From Flavobacterium fluviale (GTDB taxonomy: Bacteria > Bacteroidota > Bacteroidia > Flavobacteriales > Flavobacteriaceae): a stretch of DNA of 64,000 bases. Shown here in pieces: positions 35,253 through 44,800 of the stretch (the first letter of the stretch is position 1; each line of letters starts with the position of its first letter). Location: assembly GCF_003312915.1 (NCBI RefSeq), contig NZ_CP030261.1, forward strand, positions 744,001-808,000, read 5' to 3'. The notes under the pieces are model-generated. The model was not told where the DNA came from, made no database searches, and saw only the letters and a program-made list of their open reading frames with translations. The position numbers and the translations under genes are program-made.

Positions 35253-37928
35253 TTAATTCACTAAAATTTTCCTGATTGTTCTTTTATCTCCGTCTATAAC
35301 AGTAACTAGATAAACTCCATTTGGCACATTTGGCAATTGAACATCTTGAATGAAGTATCCAGAACCTTGGAAAGTATTACTGTATACGTATTTGCCTAAA
35401 ATATCATGGACATAAATTTTCACTTCACTTACTGAATCTCGGTTAAATTGAACCGTAAAATTTCCTTTGTTTGGATTTGGATATAGGGCAAAATCTATAT
35501 TTTCAAAATCTGAATTTCCGAGTGTATATGTTGTATTACAGATATTTACAGACGCTGAATTTATTGTTCCAAAACCTCCAGTGACTGCATCTTTAACGCT
35601 AAAAGTCCAATTTCCCTGCGAATTTTCCCCATTAAAAGCACTTAACGCACTGGCTGGAATTACAATCTGACTTGTGGTTGTATTACAATTTAGAGCGTTT
35701 CCGCTGTCATCAAATTGAAGTGCTAAAGTGGAATTTGTAGTACCGCAGCTTTTATTAAATAAGGTAACAACTTTGCCGCTTGGACTTACAATCTGCATTT
35801 CTAAATCTTCAAATCTAGCATGTGTCACGTTAACCGAAACATTTACATCAGAAATAGTTCCAATCGAAGCGGGCACCGTAACTGTCTTACTTAAAAAATT
35901 TGAACTAGTTCCTATAGCATAACCGCCTTCAAAATTAAATGTGGAACAATTTGTAGAAACTGTGTAACCTATTGCAAAAGGAGCACTATTTACGGCGTAA
36001 TAAATATTATTTACCGGCTCTATTAAAAGTCTGCAATTTGTAGAGGCTTCAATATTGGATGGAACCAAAACAGTTTCTGAACCGTCATTTAATATATTTG
36101 ACGCTAAAGTTATTGGAAAGGTCAAACCTCCATCCAGAGATAATTTTATATTTACATTTGATGATCCTGGAAGTGTGTTTGTATTATTGACACTCCAATT
36201 AATTGTTTGTGTTGAGCCTTTTTGCCATGCTACATCACCAGTATTTTGTGATGTTACTGCAAATGGCCCTGCAGCAGCGCTTACTGTAACAACCATTGCA
36301 TCTGTGTACGTTTGTGCGGTTCCTTCTGGTGCATTGTCTCTTCCTGTCAAAGTAAAATTCATTGTTTTCGCAATTGAAGAAACAGATTCCCAGGTTGTTG
36401 TCAATTGATTATTCAATACAGAATTCAAAGCCGGCATGTAACGAACAGACGAAGTTGTTGGAGGCAGGGATCGAAACATTGGTCCGTTTGGTTTTGTGGC
36501 ATAAGCAATACTATTTGCACCTGAGGTAGTAGTAGCATTATCAAGCTGTTCCCAAGAATAAGTAATGGTATTTCCTTCAGAGTCTGAACCTGTTCCTTTT
36601 AAAACAAATGCTGTACTAATTGGAATCGTATAGTTCGGACCTGCATCAATTACCGGTGGATTATTGATAATTGGAGTAGTAACGGGACAAGTTTTTCCGG
36701 CTAAATTATTCTGTATTTGATTAATACTTGCATACGAGAAATAATCATCTGAATTACTCTGAACATCATAATTTGTAATCCCAGCATAGGCCATAATGGT
36801 TGAACCACTTCCTGGCTCATAACTTGTTCCTAATCCTTCGAGAGCATGAGAGAAAGTATGTGATGCGCCTAGTTGATGACCCATTTCATGCGCCACAAAA
36901 TCAATATCAAAAGTATCGCCTTGTGGTCTTGCATCTTTTGGAGATGTAAATGCACTGCCCTTTGCCAAAGGATTACTGGATGTTGGGCTAACACAAACAC
37001 AACCAATACAATTCGCAAGACCTCCCCCGCCTGAAGCCCCAAACAAATGTCCGATATCATAATTGCCATCACCAATCACATTGGTTAATGTAGTTTGAAC
37101 TTGTTGTCCCCAAGTTGGATTACTTTCTGCCGCTCCAATTGAAGGAATAGAATAAGGGTCTGTAGAAGCATCTGTATAAATAACAGCATCATTATTAGCC
37201 ACTAAAACGAGTTTTACTGAAAGATCTCTATCAAAAATTCCATTAACACGGCTAAGGGTTGCGTTCATACCTGCCAATGCTGCAGCTTTTGTTCCGCCGA
37301 AATATGTAGTATATTCCGCTGTGCAGGATAATGCTAAACGAAGTGTTTTAAACTGTTTGGCATTTGAAGCTGTTTTTGCTGTAGATCCAGTTTTATTCTC
37401 TGAAATTGAATTAGCTGTTTTACAATCCAGCAGCATCTTTGAATCTGCATTATCTATAGATTTAAACAAAACATATTCTGACTTATTATCTGGGTTTTGC
37501 TCAATATACTCAGTTGGTTTTTCCAAACGAAAAACCATAGTCTGCATTCCGATTGGAGCAACGCTAAAATGAATTTTAGCATTTTTATCATCTATTCCTC
37601 TTCCTTCATAAGCTCTAATTTCTGGATATTTAGCTTGTAATTCTGGATCAAAATTCGAAGATTCCCAAACCGAAAAACGTTCTAATTTTCCTTCTGTATT
37701 CGGAATTGTAATTTCTGTCCTATTGCTTACAGCCAATTTACTTGTCGTTGAAGCAAGTTTGGCAGAAAGCAGATCGGTATTCAATTTATAATACACTTTT
37801 GCATCTGAAATACCTGCCTTTCGCGAAAGCGATGATGAAGAGGTTACTTTTTGCCACAAAACATCATTCTGGGCAATACCATTTGCGCAACACAAAACAA
37901 GAAATATATAAAGTAGTTGTTTTTTCAT
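35253..37928 (-). CDS. Secreted reprolysin-like zinc metalloprotease with P-domain and T9SS type A signal
   Basis: A protein of 891 residues from the ATG at 37928; the TTG seven codons upstream is less likely because the signal peptide begins MKKQLLYIFLVLCCANG. A pro-region (about 20-190) precedes an M12B-type protease domain with the zinc motif HEMGHQLGASH (347-357) and Met-turn SGSTIMAYAG near 375. An Ig-like/FN3 region follows, then a P/Homo B domain (about 665-800). The last 75 residues (YPNPNKGNFTVQF, VYLVTVIDG, RKILVN) form the type A T9SS sorting domain, so the protease is exported through the outer membrane. It probably degrades external protein. Confidence 0.93.
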   Translation of the reverse strand: MKKQLLYIFLVLCCANGIAQNDVLWQKVTSSSSLSRKAGISDAKVYYKLNTDLLSAKLASTTSKLAVSNRTEITIPNTEGKLERFSVWESSNFDPELQAKYPEIRAYEGRGIDDKNAKIHFSVAPIGMQTMVFRLEKPTEYIEQNPDNKSEYVLFKSIDNADSKMLLDCKTANSISENKTGSTAKTASNAKQFKTLRLALSCTAEYTTYFGGTKAAALAGMNATLSRVNGIFDRDLSVKLVLVANNDAVIYTDASTDPYSIPSIGAAESNPTWGQQVQTTLTNVIGDGNYDIGHLFGASGGGGLANCIGCVCVSPTSSNPLAKGSAFTSPKDARPQGDTFDIDFVAHEMGHQLGASHTFSHALEGLGTSYEPGSGSTIMAYAGITNYDVQSNSDDYFSYASINQIQNNLAGKTCPVTTPIINNPPVIDAGPNYTIPISTAFVLKGTGSDSEGNTITYSWEQLDNATTTSGANSIAYATKPNGPMFRSLPPTTSSVRYMPALNSVLNNQLTTTWESVSSIAKTMNFTLTGRDNAPEGTAQTYTDAMVVTVSAAAGPFAVTSQNTGDVAWQKGSTQTINWSVNNTNTLPGSSNVNIKLSLDGGLTFPITLASNILNDGSETVLVPSNIEASTNCRLLIEPVNNIYYAVNSAPFAIGYTVSTNCSTFNFEGGYAIGTSSNFLSKTVTVPASIGTISDVNVSVNVTHARFEDLEMQIVSPSGKVVTLFNKSCGTTNSTLALQFDDSGNALNCNTTTSQIVIPASALSAFNGENSQGNWTFSVKDAVTGGFGTINSASVNICNTTYTLGNSDFENIDFALYPNPNKGNFTVQFNRDSVSEVKIYVHDILGKYVYSNTFQGSGYFIQDVQLPNVPNGVYLVTVIDGDKRTIRKILVN

Positions 37929-38090
37929 ACTGTAAGATATATAAATCAAAATTACTTCAATTAATTTAAATTGTACAATATATAAGACAATTAATGTTTT
38001 TTAATCGACGAGTCAGCTTATTTTCACAAAAAGAAATATATCCTAACTAAAATTCGATTTAGCTATTATTATATTTAAAACAGAATAGTA

Positions 38091-38098
38091 TAAATTTG
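38091..38098 (+). promoter_or_regulatory. Promoter -7 box for ribF
   Basis: TAAATTTG fits TAnnTTTG and lies 21 bp before the TTG start of ribF, supporting that start. Confidence 0.5.
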
Positions 38099-38119
38099 CA
38101 GCATCTTAAATAATTTGTT

Positions 38120-39049
38120 TTGAAGCTCTTTCATTCTATAAACGATTTTCAGTCGACCAAGAAAACAATTTTAACTCTTGGTACCTTTGACGGCGTGCAT
38201 ATTGGTCACAAAAAAATTCTGGAACGAATTACACAAAATACTGAAAACGGAAAATACGAAAGTCTGGTACTTACATTTTTTCCGCATCCGCGAATGGTGC
38301 TTCAAGAAAAATCAGAAATAAAATTGCTGAATACTATTAGCGAAAAAATAAAACTTCTTGAGGCTACTGGCATTGAAAATTTAATCGTTCATCCGTTCGA
38401 CGAAAGTTTTTCAAGACTTACTGCAGAAGAATTTGTTCATACTATTTTGGTTGATAAATTTCAGATTCACAAAATAATTATCGGACATGATCATCGTTTT
38501 GGACGCAATCGAACTGCAAACATTGATGATTTAATTGCTTTCGGAAAAGAATACGACTTTGAAGTCGAACAAATTTCTGCTGAAGAAATTCAAGATGTTT
38601 CGGTAAGTTCAACCAAAATCAGAAAAGCTTTAAACGAAGGAAATATGGCTTTGGCCAATGAATATTTAGGATACAATTACTTCTTAAACGGAACGATTGT
38701 AAAAGGAAAACAGCTGGGAAGAACAATTGGTTTTCCTACTGCAAATATTCACATCGAGGAAGAGTACAAACTAATTCCAAAAATTGGTGTTTACGTTGTA
38801 AAAGCTCTTGTAAACGAAGAAATTGTTTACGGAATGATGAATATTGGTTTCAATCCGACTGTAAATGGCGAAAAACAAACTGTCGAGGTTCATCTTTTTA
38901 ATTTCGACAAAGATATTTATGAGCAAAATATTCAAGTATCGTTGCTGCATTACATTCGCGAAGAACAGAAATTTGGCTCTGTAGATGCGCTGAAAGACCA
39001 GCTTAAACAAGATCAAAACCAAGCTTTAGCTTATATAAATCTTCTCTAA
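38120..39049 (+). CDS. ribF: Bifunctional riboflavin kinase/FAD synthetase
   Basis: A 309-residue protein beginning at a TTG; the conserved N-terminus (MKLFHSINDF) follows and no ATG is in frame upstream. The N-terminal FAD synthetase nucleotidyltransferase has TLGTFDGVHIGHKKIL, TFFPHPR, IIGHDHRFGRNR and the ISSTKIR-like VSSTKIRKAL. The C-terminal riboflavin kinase domain (from about 180) has GKQLGRTIGFPTANI, GVYVVKA, MMNIGFNPT and VEVHLFNFDKDIY. It converts riboflavin to FMN and then FAD. Both domains look intact and the length is typical. Confidence 0.97.
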   Translation: MKLFHSINDFQSTKKTILTLGTFDGVHIGHKKILERITQNTENGKYESLVLTFFPHPRMVLQEKSEIKLLNTISEKIKLLEATGIENLIVHPFDESFSRLTAEEFVHTILVDKFQIHKIIIGHDHRFGRNRTANIDDLIAFGKEYDFEVEQISAEEIQDVSVSSTKIRKALNEGNMALANEYLGYNYFLNGTIVKGKQLGRTIGFPTANIHIEEEYKLIPKIGVYVVKALVNEEIVYGMMNIGFNPTVNGEKQTVEVHLFNFDKDIYEQNIQVSLLHYIREEQKFGSVDALKDQLKQDQNQALAYINLL

Positions 39050-39165
39050 AAAATCTGATTCTGTAGTTTTTTCCATTTTTAAATCATTGTAGTTATTTTT
39101 TTAGTAAATTTGATAGAAGACTGTTTTTCAAATATTTACTATTAACTTCTTTAAAAATAACCACT

Positions 39166-39603
39166 ATGAAATTACCTAAAGAAATTACCAACGGTTTTTT
39201 GATTTTTCTCGGAATTGGCATTTATTTTTTATTGATGAATGTGTTAGGTTTAGCCGATTTGTTTTATTTAAGAACACTAAACGTATTCTTCATATTCTAC
39301 GGTGTTAATAGGACAATGCAGATGAACCTGCATGAGGGAGAAACAAATTTTGTATCTAATGCCGTTTCCGCAATGGCAACTTCTGTTGTCGGAGTATCAT
39401 TAAGCGTATTTGGCTTATTGGTTTACAGTTATGCTCGAGGTGGAGACGCATATGTAAGAAGCTTATCTGAAACATTTATGTTCGGAGGAAATCCATCAGT
39501 ACCAACATATTGCATCTGTTTATTGTTTGAAGGAATTGCTTCATCCGTAATTGTAACTTTAATGATGATGCTGTATTGGAATAATAAATATGCTGCTGAT
39601 TAA
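39166..39603 (+). CDS. Four-helix membrane protein of unknown function
   Basis: A 145-residue protein with about four transmembrane segments: residues 9-30 (NGFLIFLGIGIYFLLMNVLG), 34-50, 67-90 (AMATSVVGVSLSVFGLLVYSY) and 114-138 (YCICLLFEGIASSVIVTLMM). A short loop with NRTMQMNLHEGETNF lies between helices 2 and 3. I recognise no family or catalytic residue. It follows ribF by 116 bp and has a strong terminator of its own, so it is probably expressed separately. Confidence 0.7.
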   Translation: MKLPKEITNGFLIFLGIGIYFLLMNVLGLADLFYLRTLNVFFIFYGVNRTMQMNLHEGETNFVSNAVSAMATSVVGVSLSVFGLLVYSYARGGDAYVRSLSETFMFGGNPSVPTYCICLLFEGIASSVIVTLMMMLYWNNKYAAD

Positions 39604-39631
39604 TTAATCAGAATAAAAAACAACATTTTGG

Positions 39632-39685
39632 CACTCTAAAATTATAGAAATTCTTAATTCTATGATTTTAGAGTGTTTCTTTTTT
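39632..39685 (+). terminator. Terminator after the membrane protein gene
   Basis: An 18-bp stem with one mismatch, CACTCTAAAATTATAGAA paired with TTCTATGATTTTAGAGTG, loop of eight bases, then a T-rich tail. Confidence 0.9.
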
Positions 39686-39776
39686 GAAAAACAATTGAAA
39701 ATCTTCATTTTTAACAGGCCAATAAATCTGTTATCATAATTTACTTACTTTTAATGCTCCAAAAAACAATTTATCC

Positions 39777-40865
39777 ATGAGCATTACAAAACACAATTGG
39801 ACAAAAGACCAAATAATTGCCATCTATAATAAACCATTGATGGACTTGCTTTACGAAGCTGCTACAATTCACAGACAGAAACACGACCCAAACGTTGTTC
39901 AAGTGTCTACTTTACTTTCTATAAAAACCGGCGGCTGTCCCGAAGATTGTGGCTATTGCCCGCAAGCTGCAAGATACAACACAGGAGTTGAAGGAAATGA
40001 TTTAATGACTGTTAGTCAGGTAAAAGCGCAGGCATTAAGAGCCAAAGCAAGTGGATCTTCTCGTGTCTGCATGGGAGCTGCTTGGAGGAATGTGAAAGAT
40101 GGCGAAGAATTTGATCAGGTTTTAGAAATGGTCCGTACGATCAATAAACTTGATATGGAAGTTTGCTGCACGTTAGGAATGCTTACAGAAAATCAGGCAC
40201 AGCGTTTGGCTGAAGCAGGGCTCTACGCTTACAATCATAATTTAGATACTTCCGAAGAATATTATAAAGATGTGATTTCAACACGAGGTTTCGAAGATCG
40301 TTTACAAACTATAGAGAATGTCCGCAAAACAAATGTTACCGTTTGCAGCGGAGGAATTATCGGAATGGGAGAAAGTATTGAAGACCGAGCTGGAATGCTT
40401 GTAGCTCTTTCGACTTTAAATCCGCAGCCAGAATCTGTTCCAATTAATGCATTAGTTGCTGTTGAAGGAACTCCAATGGAGGATGAAAAACCAGTTGAAA
40501 TTTGGGAAATGATTCGAATGGTCGCTACAACAAGAATCGTAATGCCCGAAACACAAGTACGTTTGTCTGCAGGAAGAACCAATATGTCACGCGAAGGTCA
40601 GGCAATGTGCTTTTTCGCAGGAGCGAACTCGATATTTGCCGGCGACAAATTACTTACAACCCCAAATCCTGATGTTCATGAAGATATGAAAATGTTTGAA
40701 ATGTTAGGATTAATTCCGCAAAAGCCTTTTATAAAAGTTTCACAACCAGCAACTGTAGAGGCATCCGATTCTCAATTTAATTCTTTGGGAGAAAAACCTA
40801 AATGGTCACGGCCAGAACATAAAATAGAACGAAATATCGACGCTTCGATCAGATCAAAAAAATAA
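39777..40865 (+). CDS. bioB: Biotin synthase, radical SAM
   Basis: A 362-residue enzyme that inserts sulfur into dethiobiotin. The SAM cluster motif is CPEDCGYC with C54, C58 and C61. BioB-specific blocks follow: ASGSSRVCMGAAWRN, CCTLGMLTENQAQRLAEAGL, YNHNLDTSEEYY, TVCSGGIIGMGES, PINALVAVEGTPM and RLSAGR, whose Arg ligates the 2Fe-2S cluster. The C-terminus has a FLAVO-type extension (KWSRPEHKIERN). No other biotin gene is adjacent, and terminators on both sides suggest a stand-alone unit. Confidence 0.98.
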   Translation: MSITKHNWTKDQIIAIYNKPLMDLLYEAATIHRQKHDPNVVQVSTLLSIKTGGCPEDCGYCPQAARYNTGVEGNDLMTVSQVKAQALRAKASGSSRVCMGAAWRNVKDGEEFDQVLEMVRTINKLDMEVCCTLGMLTENQAQRLAEAGLYAYNHNLDTSEEYYKDVISTRGFEDRLQTIENVRKTNVTVCSGGIIGMGESIEDRAGMLVALSTLNPQPESVPINALVAVEGTPMEDEKPVEIWEMIRMVATTRIVMPETQVRLSAGRTNMSREGQAMCFFAGANSIFAGDKLLTTPNPDVHEDMKMFEMLGLIPQKPFIKVSQPATVEASDSQFNSLGEKPKWSRPEHKIERNIDASIRSKK

Positions 40866-40901
40866 TTAAAAGAGTTAATAAATTTCAATAAATATTATTA
40901 A

Positions 40902-40937
40902 ATTGCTTATGCACAGAGTTATAAGCAATTTTTTTAT
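40902..40937 (+). terminator. Terminator after bioB
   Basis: Stem ATTGCTTAT/ATAAGCAAT around a 10-base loop, followed by T8, 36 bp after the bioB stop and just before the next start. Confidence 0.85.
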
Positions 40938-40945
40938 TTATAAAA

Positions 40946-41812
40946 ATGAAATTAAAAGAAATAGAAAGGGTTAAGAAAATCTCTAAAGATGATTTTATTT
41001 CCCAATATGTAAAAAAACAAATTCCAGTTGTTGTTGAAGAACTGACCGAAGACTGGCCGGCTTATCAAAAATGGAAATTATCCTATATTAATGATATAGC
41101 AGGAGATATCACCGTTCCTTTGTACGATGATCGACCTGTAAACCATGAAGAAGGATTTAATGAAGCTCACATGAAAATGAAAATGAGCGACTATATCAAT
41201 CTTTTAGAATCAAAACCTACCAACTATCGCATTTTTCTTTATAATTTAATGAAAGATGTGCCAACGCTAAAAAATGACTTTTTATGGCCGGATATTGGTT
41301 TAAAATTGGTTAAACAACTACCAATGCTATTTTTTGGAGGAGAAAACGCAAGGGTTTTTATGCATTATGATATTGATTATTCAAATATTCTGCATTTTCA
41401 TTTTCATGGAGAAAAGCAGTGCATGATTTTTCCGCCAGACCAGTCAAAATATATGTATAAAGTCCCGCATGCTTTGATTTCTAGAGAAGATATTGATTTT
41501 GATAATCCAGATTATGAAAAATTTCCGGCACTCAAAAATGCTGAAGGTTACATTACCAATCTTAAGCATGGCGAAATGCTTTATATGCCAGAAGGTTATT
41601 GGCATTATATGAAATATTTAACTCCTGGATTTTCTATGAGCCTTCGTGCATTTCCAAAAAATATAGCAAATTTATCCAAGGCTGCTTATAATGTTTTTAT
41701 CATGCGTCATTTTGATATCATGATGCGAAAAATCAAAGGTCAAAAATGGATTGATTATAAAAATGAAAAGGCAATTATCAACACTAATGAAAATTTGAGG
41801 CGATCGGCTTAA
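40946..41812 (+). CDS. Cupin_8/JmjC-like 2-oxoglutarate oxygenase family protein
   Basis: A 288-residue protein with the JmjC/cupin_8 fold of Fe(II)/2-oxoglutarate hydroxylases. The iron triad is probably H140 and D142 (MHYDID) and H220 (PEGYWHYM). HFHFHGEKQCMIFPP (149-163) is the usual strand-rich block that binds 2-oxoglutarate, and ARVFMHYD precedes it. Members hydroxylate proteins or small molecules; the substrate here is unknown. The C-terminal 55 residues are helical (IMRHFDIMMRKIKGQKW). It has its own flanking terminators, so it is not clearly linked to bioB. Confidence 0.85.
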   Translation: MKLKEIERVKKISKDDFISQYVKKQIPVVVEELTEDWPAYQKWKLSYINDIAGDITVPLYDDRPVNHEEGFNEAHMKMKMSDYINLLESKPTNYRIFLYNLMKDVPTLKNDFLWPDIGLKLVKQLPMLFFGGENARVFMHYDIDYSNILHFHFHGEKQCMIFPPDQSKYMYKVPHALISREDIDFDNPDYEKFPALKNAEGYITNLKHGEMLYMPEGYWHYMKYLTPGFSMSLRAFPKNIANLSKAAYNVFIMRHFDIMMRKIKGQKWIDYKNEKAIINTNENLRRSA

Positions 41813-41820
41813 TTATAAAA

Positions 41821-41855
41821 AAAGCGGTTGAGAAATAAACTCAACCGCTTTTTTA
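41821..41855. terminator. Bidirectional terminator between the cupin gene and the first type C protein
   Basis: Perfect 12-bp stem AAAGCGGTTGAG/CTCAACCGCTTT with a 7-base loop and T/A runs on both sides. Confidence 0.92.
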
Positions 41856-41856
41856 T

Positions 41857-44800
41857 TTAGTTAAAGATTACTTTTCTCGTGAATGTTTTTCCATTATCTA
41901 AAGTAATTTTTACGAGCAGCACCTGAGGCCCAGAACGGAGATTTGTAATAATCCATTCTTTACCATCAATTCCTTTTTTATGGTAAAGCAGCTTTCCTCC
42001 AACATCATAAACAGCTGTTTCCTGTAATTTTTCTTCATCTGCGGCGGCTTGCAGTTTTATACTTTTATCTTTAACCGAAACGTAAACATTTCGATCTGTA
42101 CCTGTAAAATCATCATTACCTAAAGTGACAGAAGGATCTGTATAACGAATTACAAATCGTTGCTGAAAAACACCTTTTGTAGTTGTAAATTTATAGCCGC
42201 CTGATTTTAGATTATGCAGCGTTTTCGTTACATTATCCTGGAGATAAATTGCTTGATTATTTAAATTTCCATCGGTATGATCTATTGCAATGGTAAATTC
42301 ACCTTCTAAAGCCGATCTATAACCTAACGGAATTGTATCTGATGCCGCAAAAGGTACTTCACGCCCTTGTATAACCAGTTTCTTCGCCTGATTTATACTG
42401 TAAAAATCAATATAAGGATGCGCATCCATGGTTACGGCATCATAATTATTGTCCCACAAATTCGTAGCTCCTGTAACATATGCGATTAGTAATTGTTTAA
42501 ATGCTCCTTCACTATTTGTTAAATTTAACCATACTCGATGTTTTTGTATTTCGTTAGCTGCACTAGATTTATAAAACTGACTGTTACGACCTGGCACCCT
42601 CATCGAATTAGTAAAAATGGCTCTTTGATTTGTTCTTGCTTTAGCAAAGAAACCTTGCCCAGCGGCTATATATCCTAACGGCGGACTTTGATTACCAGGA
42701 GTTGTTGCACCTACTCCTTCTAAGTTTCCTATCGTAATAGCTCCAGATAAATTATAAATTGCGTAATCATCATTATTATAACTGAACACATGAGTTCCCG
42801 GAGTGCTTTGGCTAGGAGGAGTATTATGAGTCCAAAAAAACAATGTCCCATAAATATTGGCTGCATTATCATAAATGAATTGATCTGCATATATTGCTGA
42901 CGGGTAAGGATTTCCAAAAAAAGTAAATTTTTCAGCAACAGCTTCTGGCGCTAAAATATCTCCATTATTAGGTACACCAATAAATTCACCATGAAAAATC
43001 TCGGTTAAAAGTAATTCGTAGTTTTGAGGAGCACGAATGGTATAACCTTTTCCCGCTACCATTTCCTCTGCTCCGCTATTAATAATGATCCATTTTGTCA
43101 CTGGGTCGTATTTATAAAATTTATCAAATAATGTTCCTGGCGAGAAATCAAAAAGCGTAAAAACTGGTACTCGAGTAATTGGGGAAGACCAATGGGTTAG
43201 ATCATAACGTCTAACCGGCGGAGTATCTCGTTTATAAATTATGTTTCCAGTATTAACAGCGTTTGACACCTGAACTAGACTGGCATTATTTTCAAAGGTA
43301 AAAACCCCGTTACCCAATACATTTACTTCATTAGTAATTGTTATTGTATTTGTTCCCTCAACTATTAAAGAACCATTATTTTCTACAGTAATTCTATTCG
43401 CAAAAAAAGAACCATCTGTTCCCGAAATAATTGGATTAGTTGTTACATCTGGTATAGTAACACAATCAGATGCAAGCGGTACTCCTGCTGGAGTCCAATT
43501 CGCTGCATCTCCCCAACTTGCACTTACACTGCCATTCCACATTTTTGTAACAACTGCATTTACATTAAGAGGTGTTGAAGGAGATTCGCATCCCGATGTA
43601 ATATTTTTTGCTTTTACATTATAAACTCCAGGAGCAAGACCTGTAAAAACTCCAGAAGTATTACTGAAATCAACTCCATCAATACTATAAGAATAACCTG
43701 TCCCTGGTTGAGGTACAGTTACGGTTATAATACCTGAATTAGTTTGACAGCTTGGCTGTTGTGTTACAGAAGCTGAAGGTGCTGACACAGCGTTTATAGT
43801 TAAAGAAACTGCTTGATTTACGGGACATCCATTTGCTGCTGAAATTGTCATGACACCATTATACGTTCCAGCTGTCGCATTCGCAGGAACATTCACATTA
43901 ATAACAGTTCCCGATCCCGAACTAAAAGTAAACGGCGTTGATGTCTGATCTGTTAAGGCAATCCAATCTATAGCATAGTTAATTGGAGATCCTGTTGTAG
44001 AATTGTAATTTAAAGTTGTCGTTTGAGGAGAAGTACTTTCACAAACTGGAGTAAATATCCCTGTTGTATTTATAGTAGGAGAACCATTTACTATTAATAA
44101 AATATTCTGACTTGACGAACATCCATTAGCATTTAAAATCGTTAAAACACCAGAGTAATTCCCGGCAGGTGTATTTGCAGGTACGTTTATCGTATTGATA
44201 TTTCCTGCTCCGGCACCAAAACTAAAAGGAGTTGAACCCTGATCTGTTAATGTTCCCCAGTCGATAGAATAACTTATGGGTGAATTGGCCGTAGCCGTGT
44301 AAGGCAGAGATGCAGTTGCTGCCAATGTATTTTGACAAACTGCTGTTACCGTACCAGATGTTGTTATACTTGGAAGAGCATTAACAGTAAAAGAAATATT
44401 CTGACTAGATGAGCATCCATTGGCATTTAAAATCGTTAAAACACCTGGATAATTTCCGGCAGGTGTATTTGCTGGAACGTTTATCGTATTGATACTTCCT
44501 GCTCCGGCACCAAAACTAAAAGGAGTTGAACCCTGATCTGTTAATGTTCCCCAATCGATAGAATAACTTATGGGTGAATTGGCCGTAGCCGTGTAAGGAA
44601 GAGATGCGGTTGTTGCCAATGCATTTTGACAAACAGCCGTTACCGTACCCGATGTCGTTATACTTGGAAGAGCATTAACGGTTAAAGAAATATTCTGACT
44701 AGACGAACACCCATTGACATTTAAAATCGTTAAAACACCTGGATAATTTCCGGCAGGTGTATTTGCTGGAACGTTTATGGTATTGATACTTCCTGCTCCG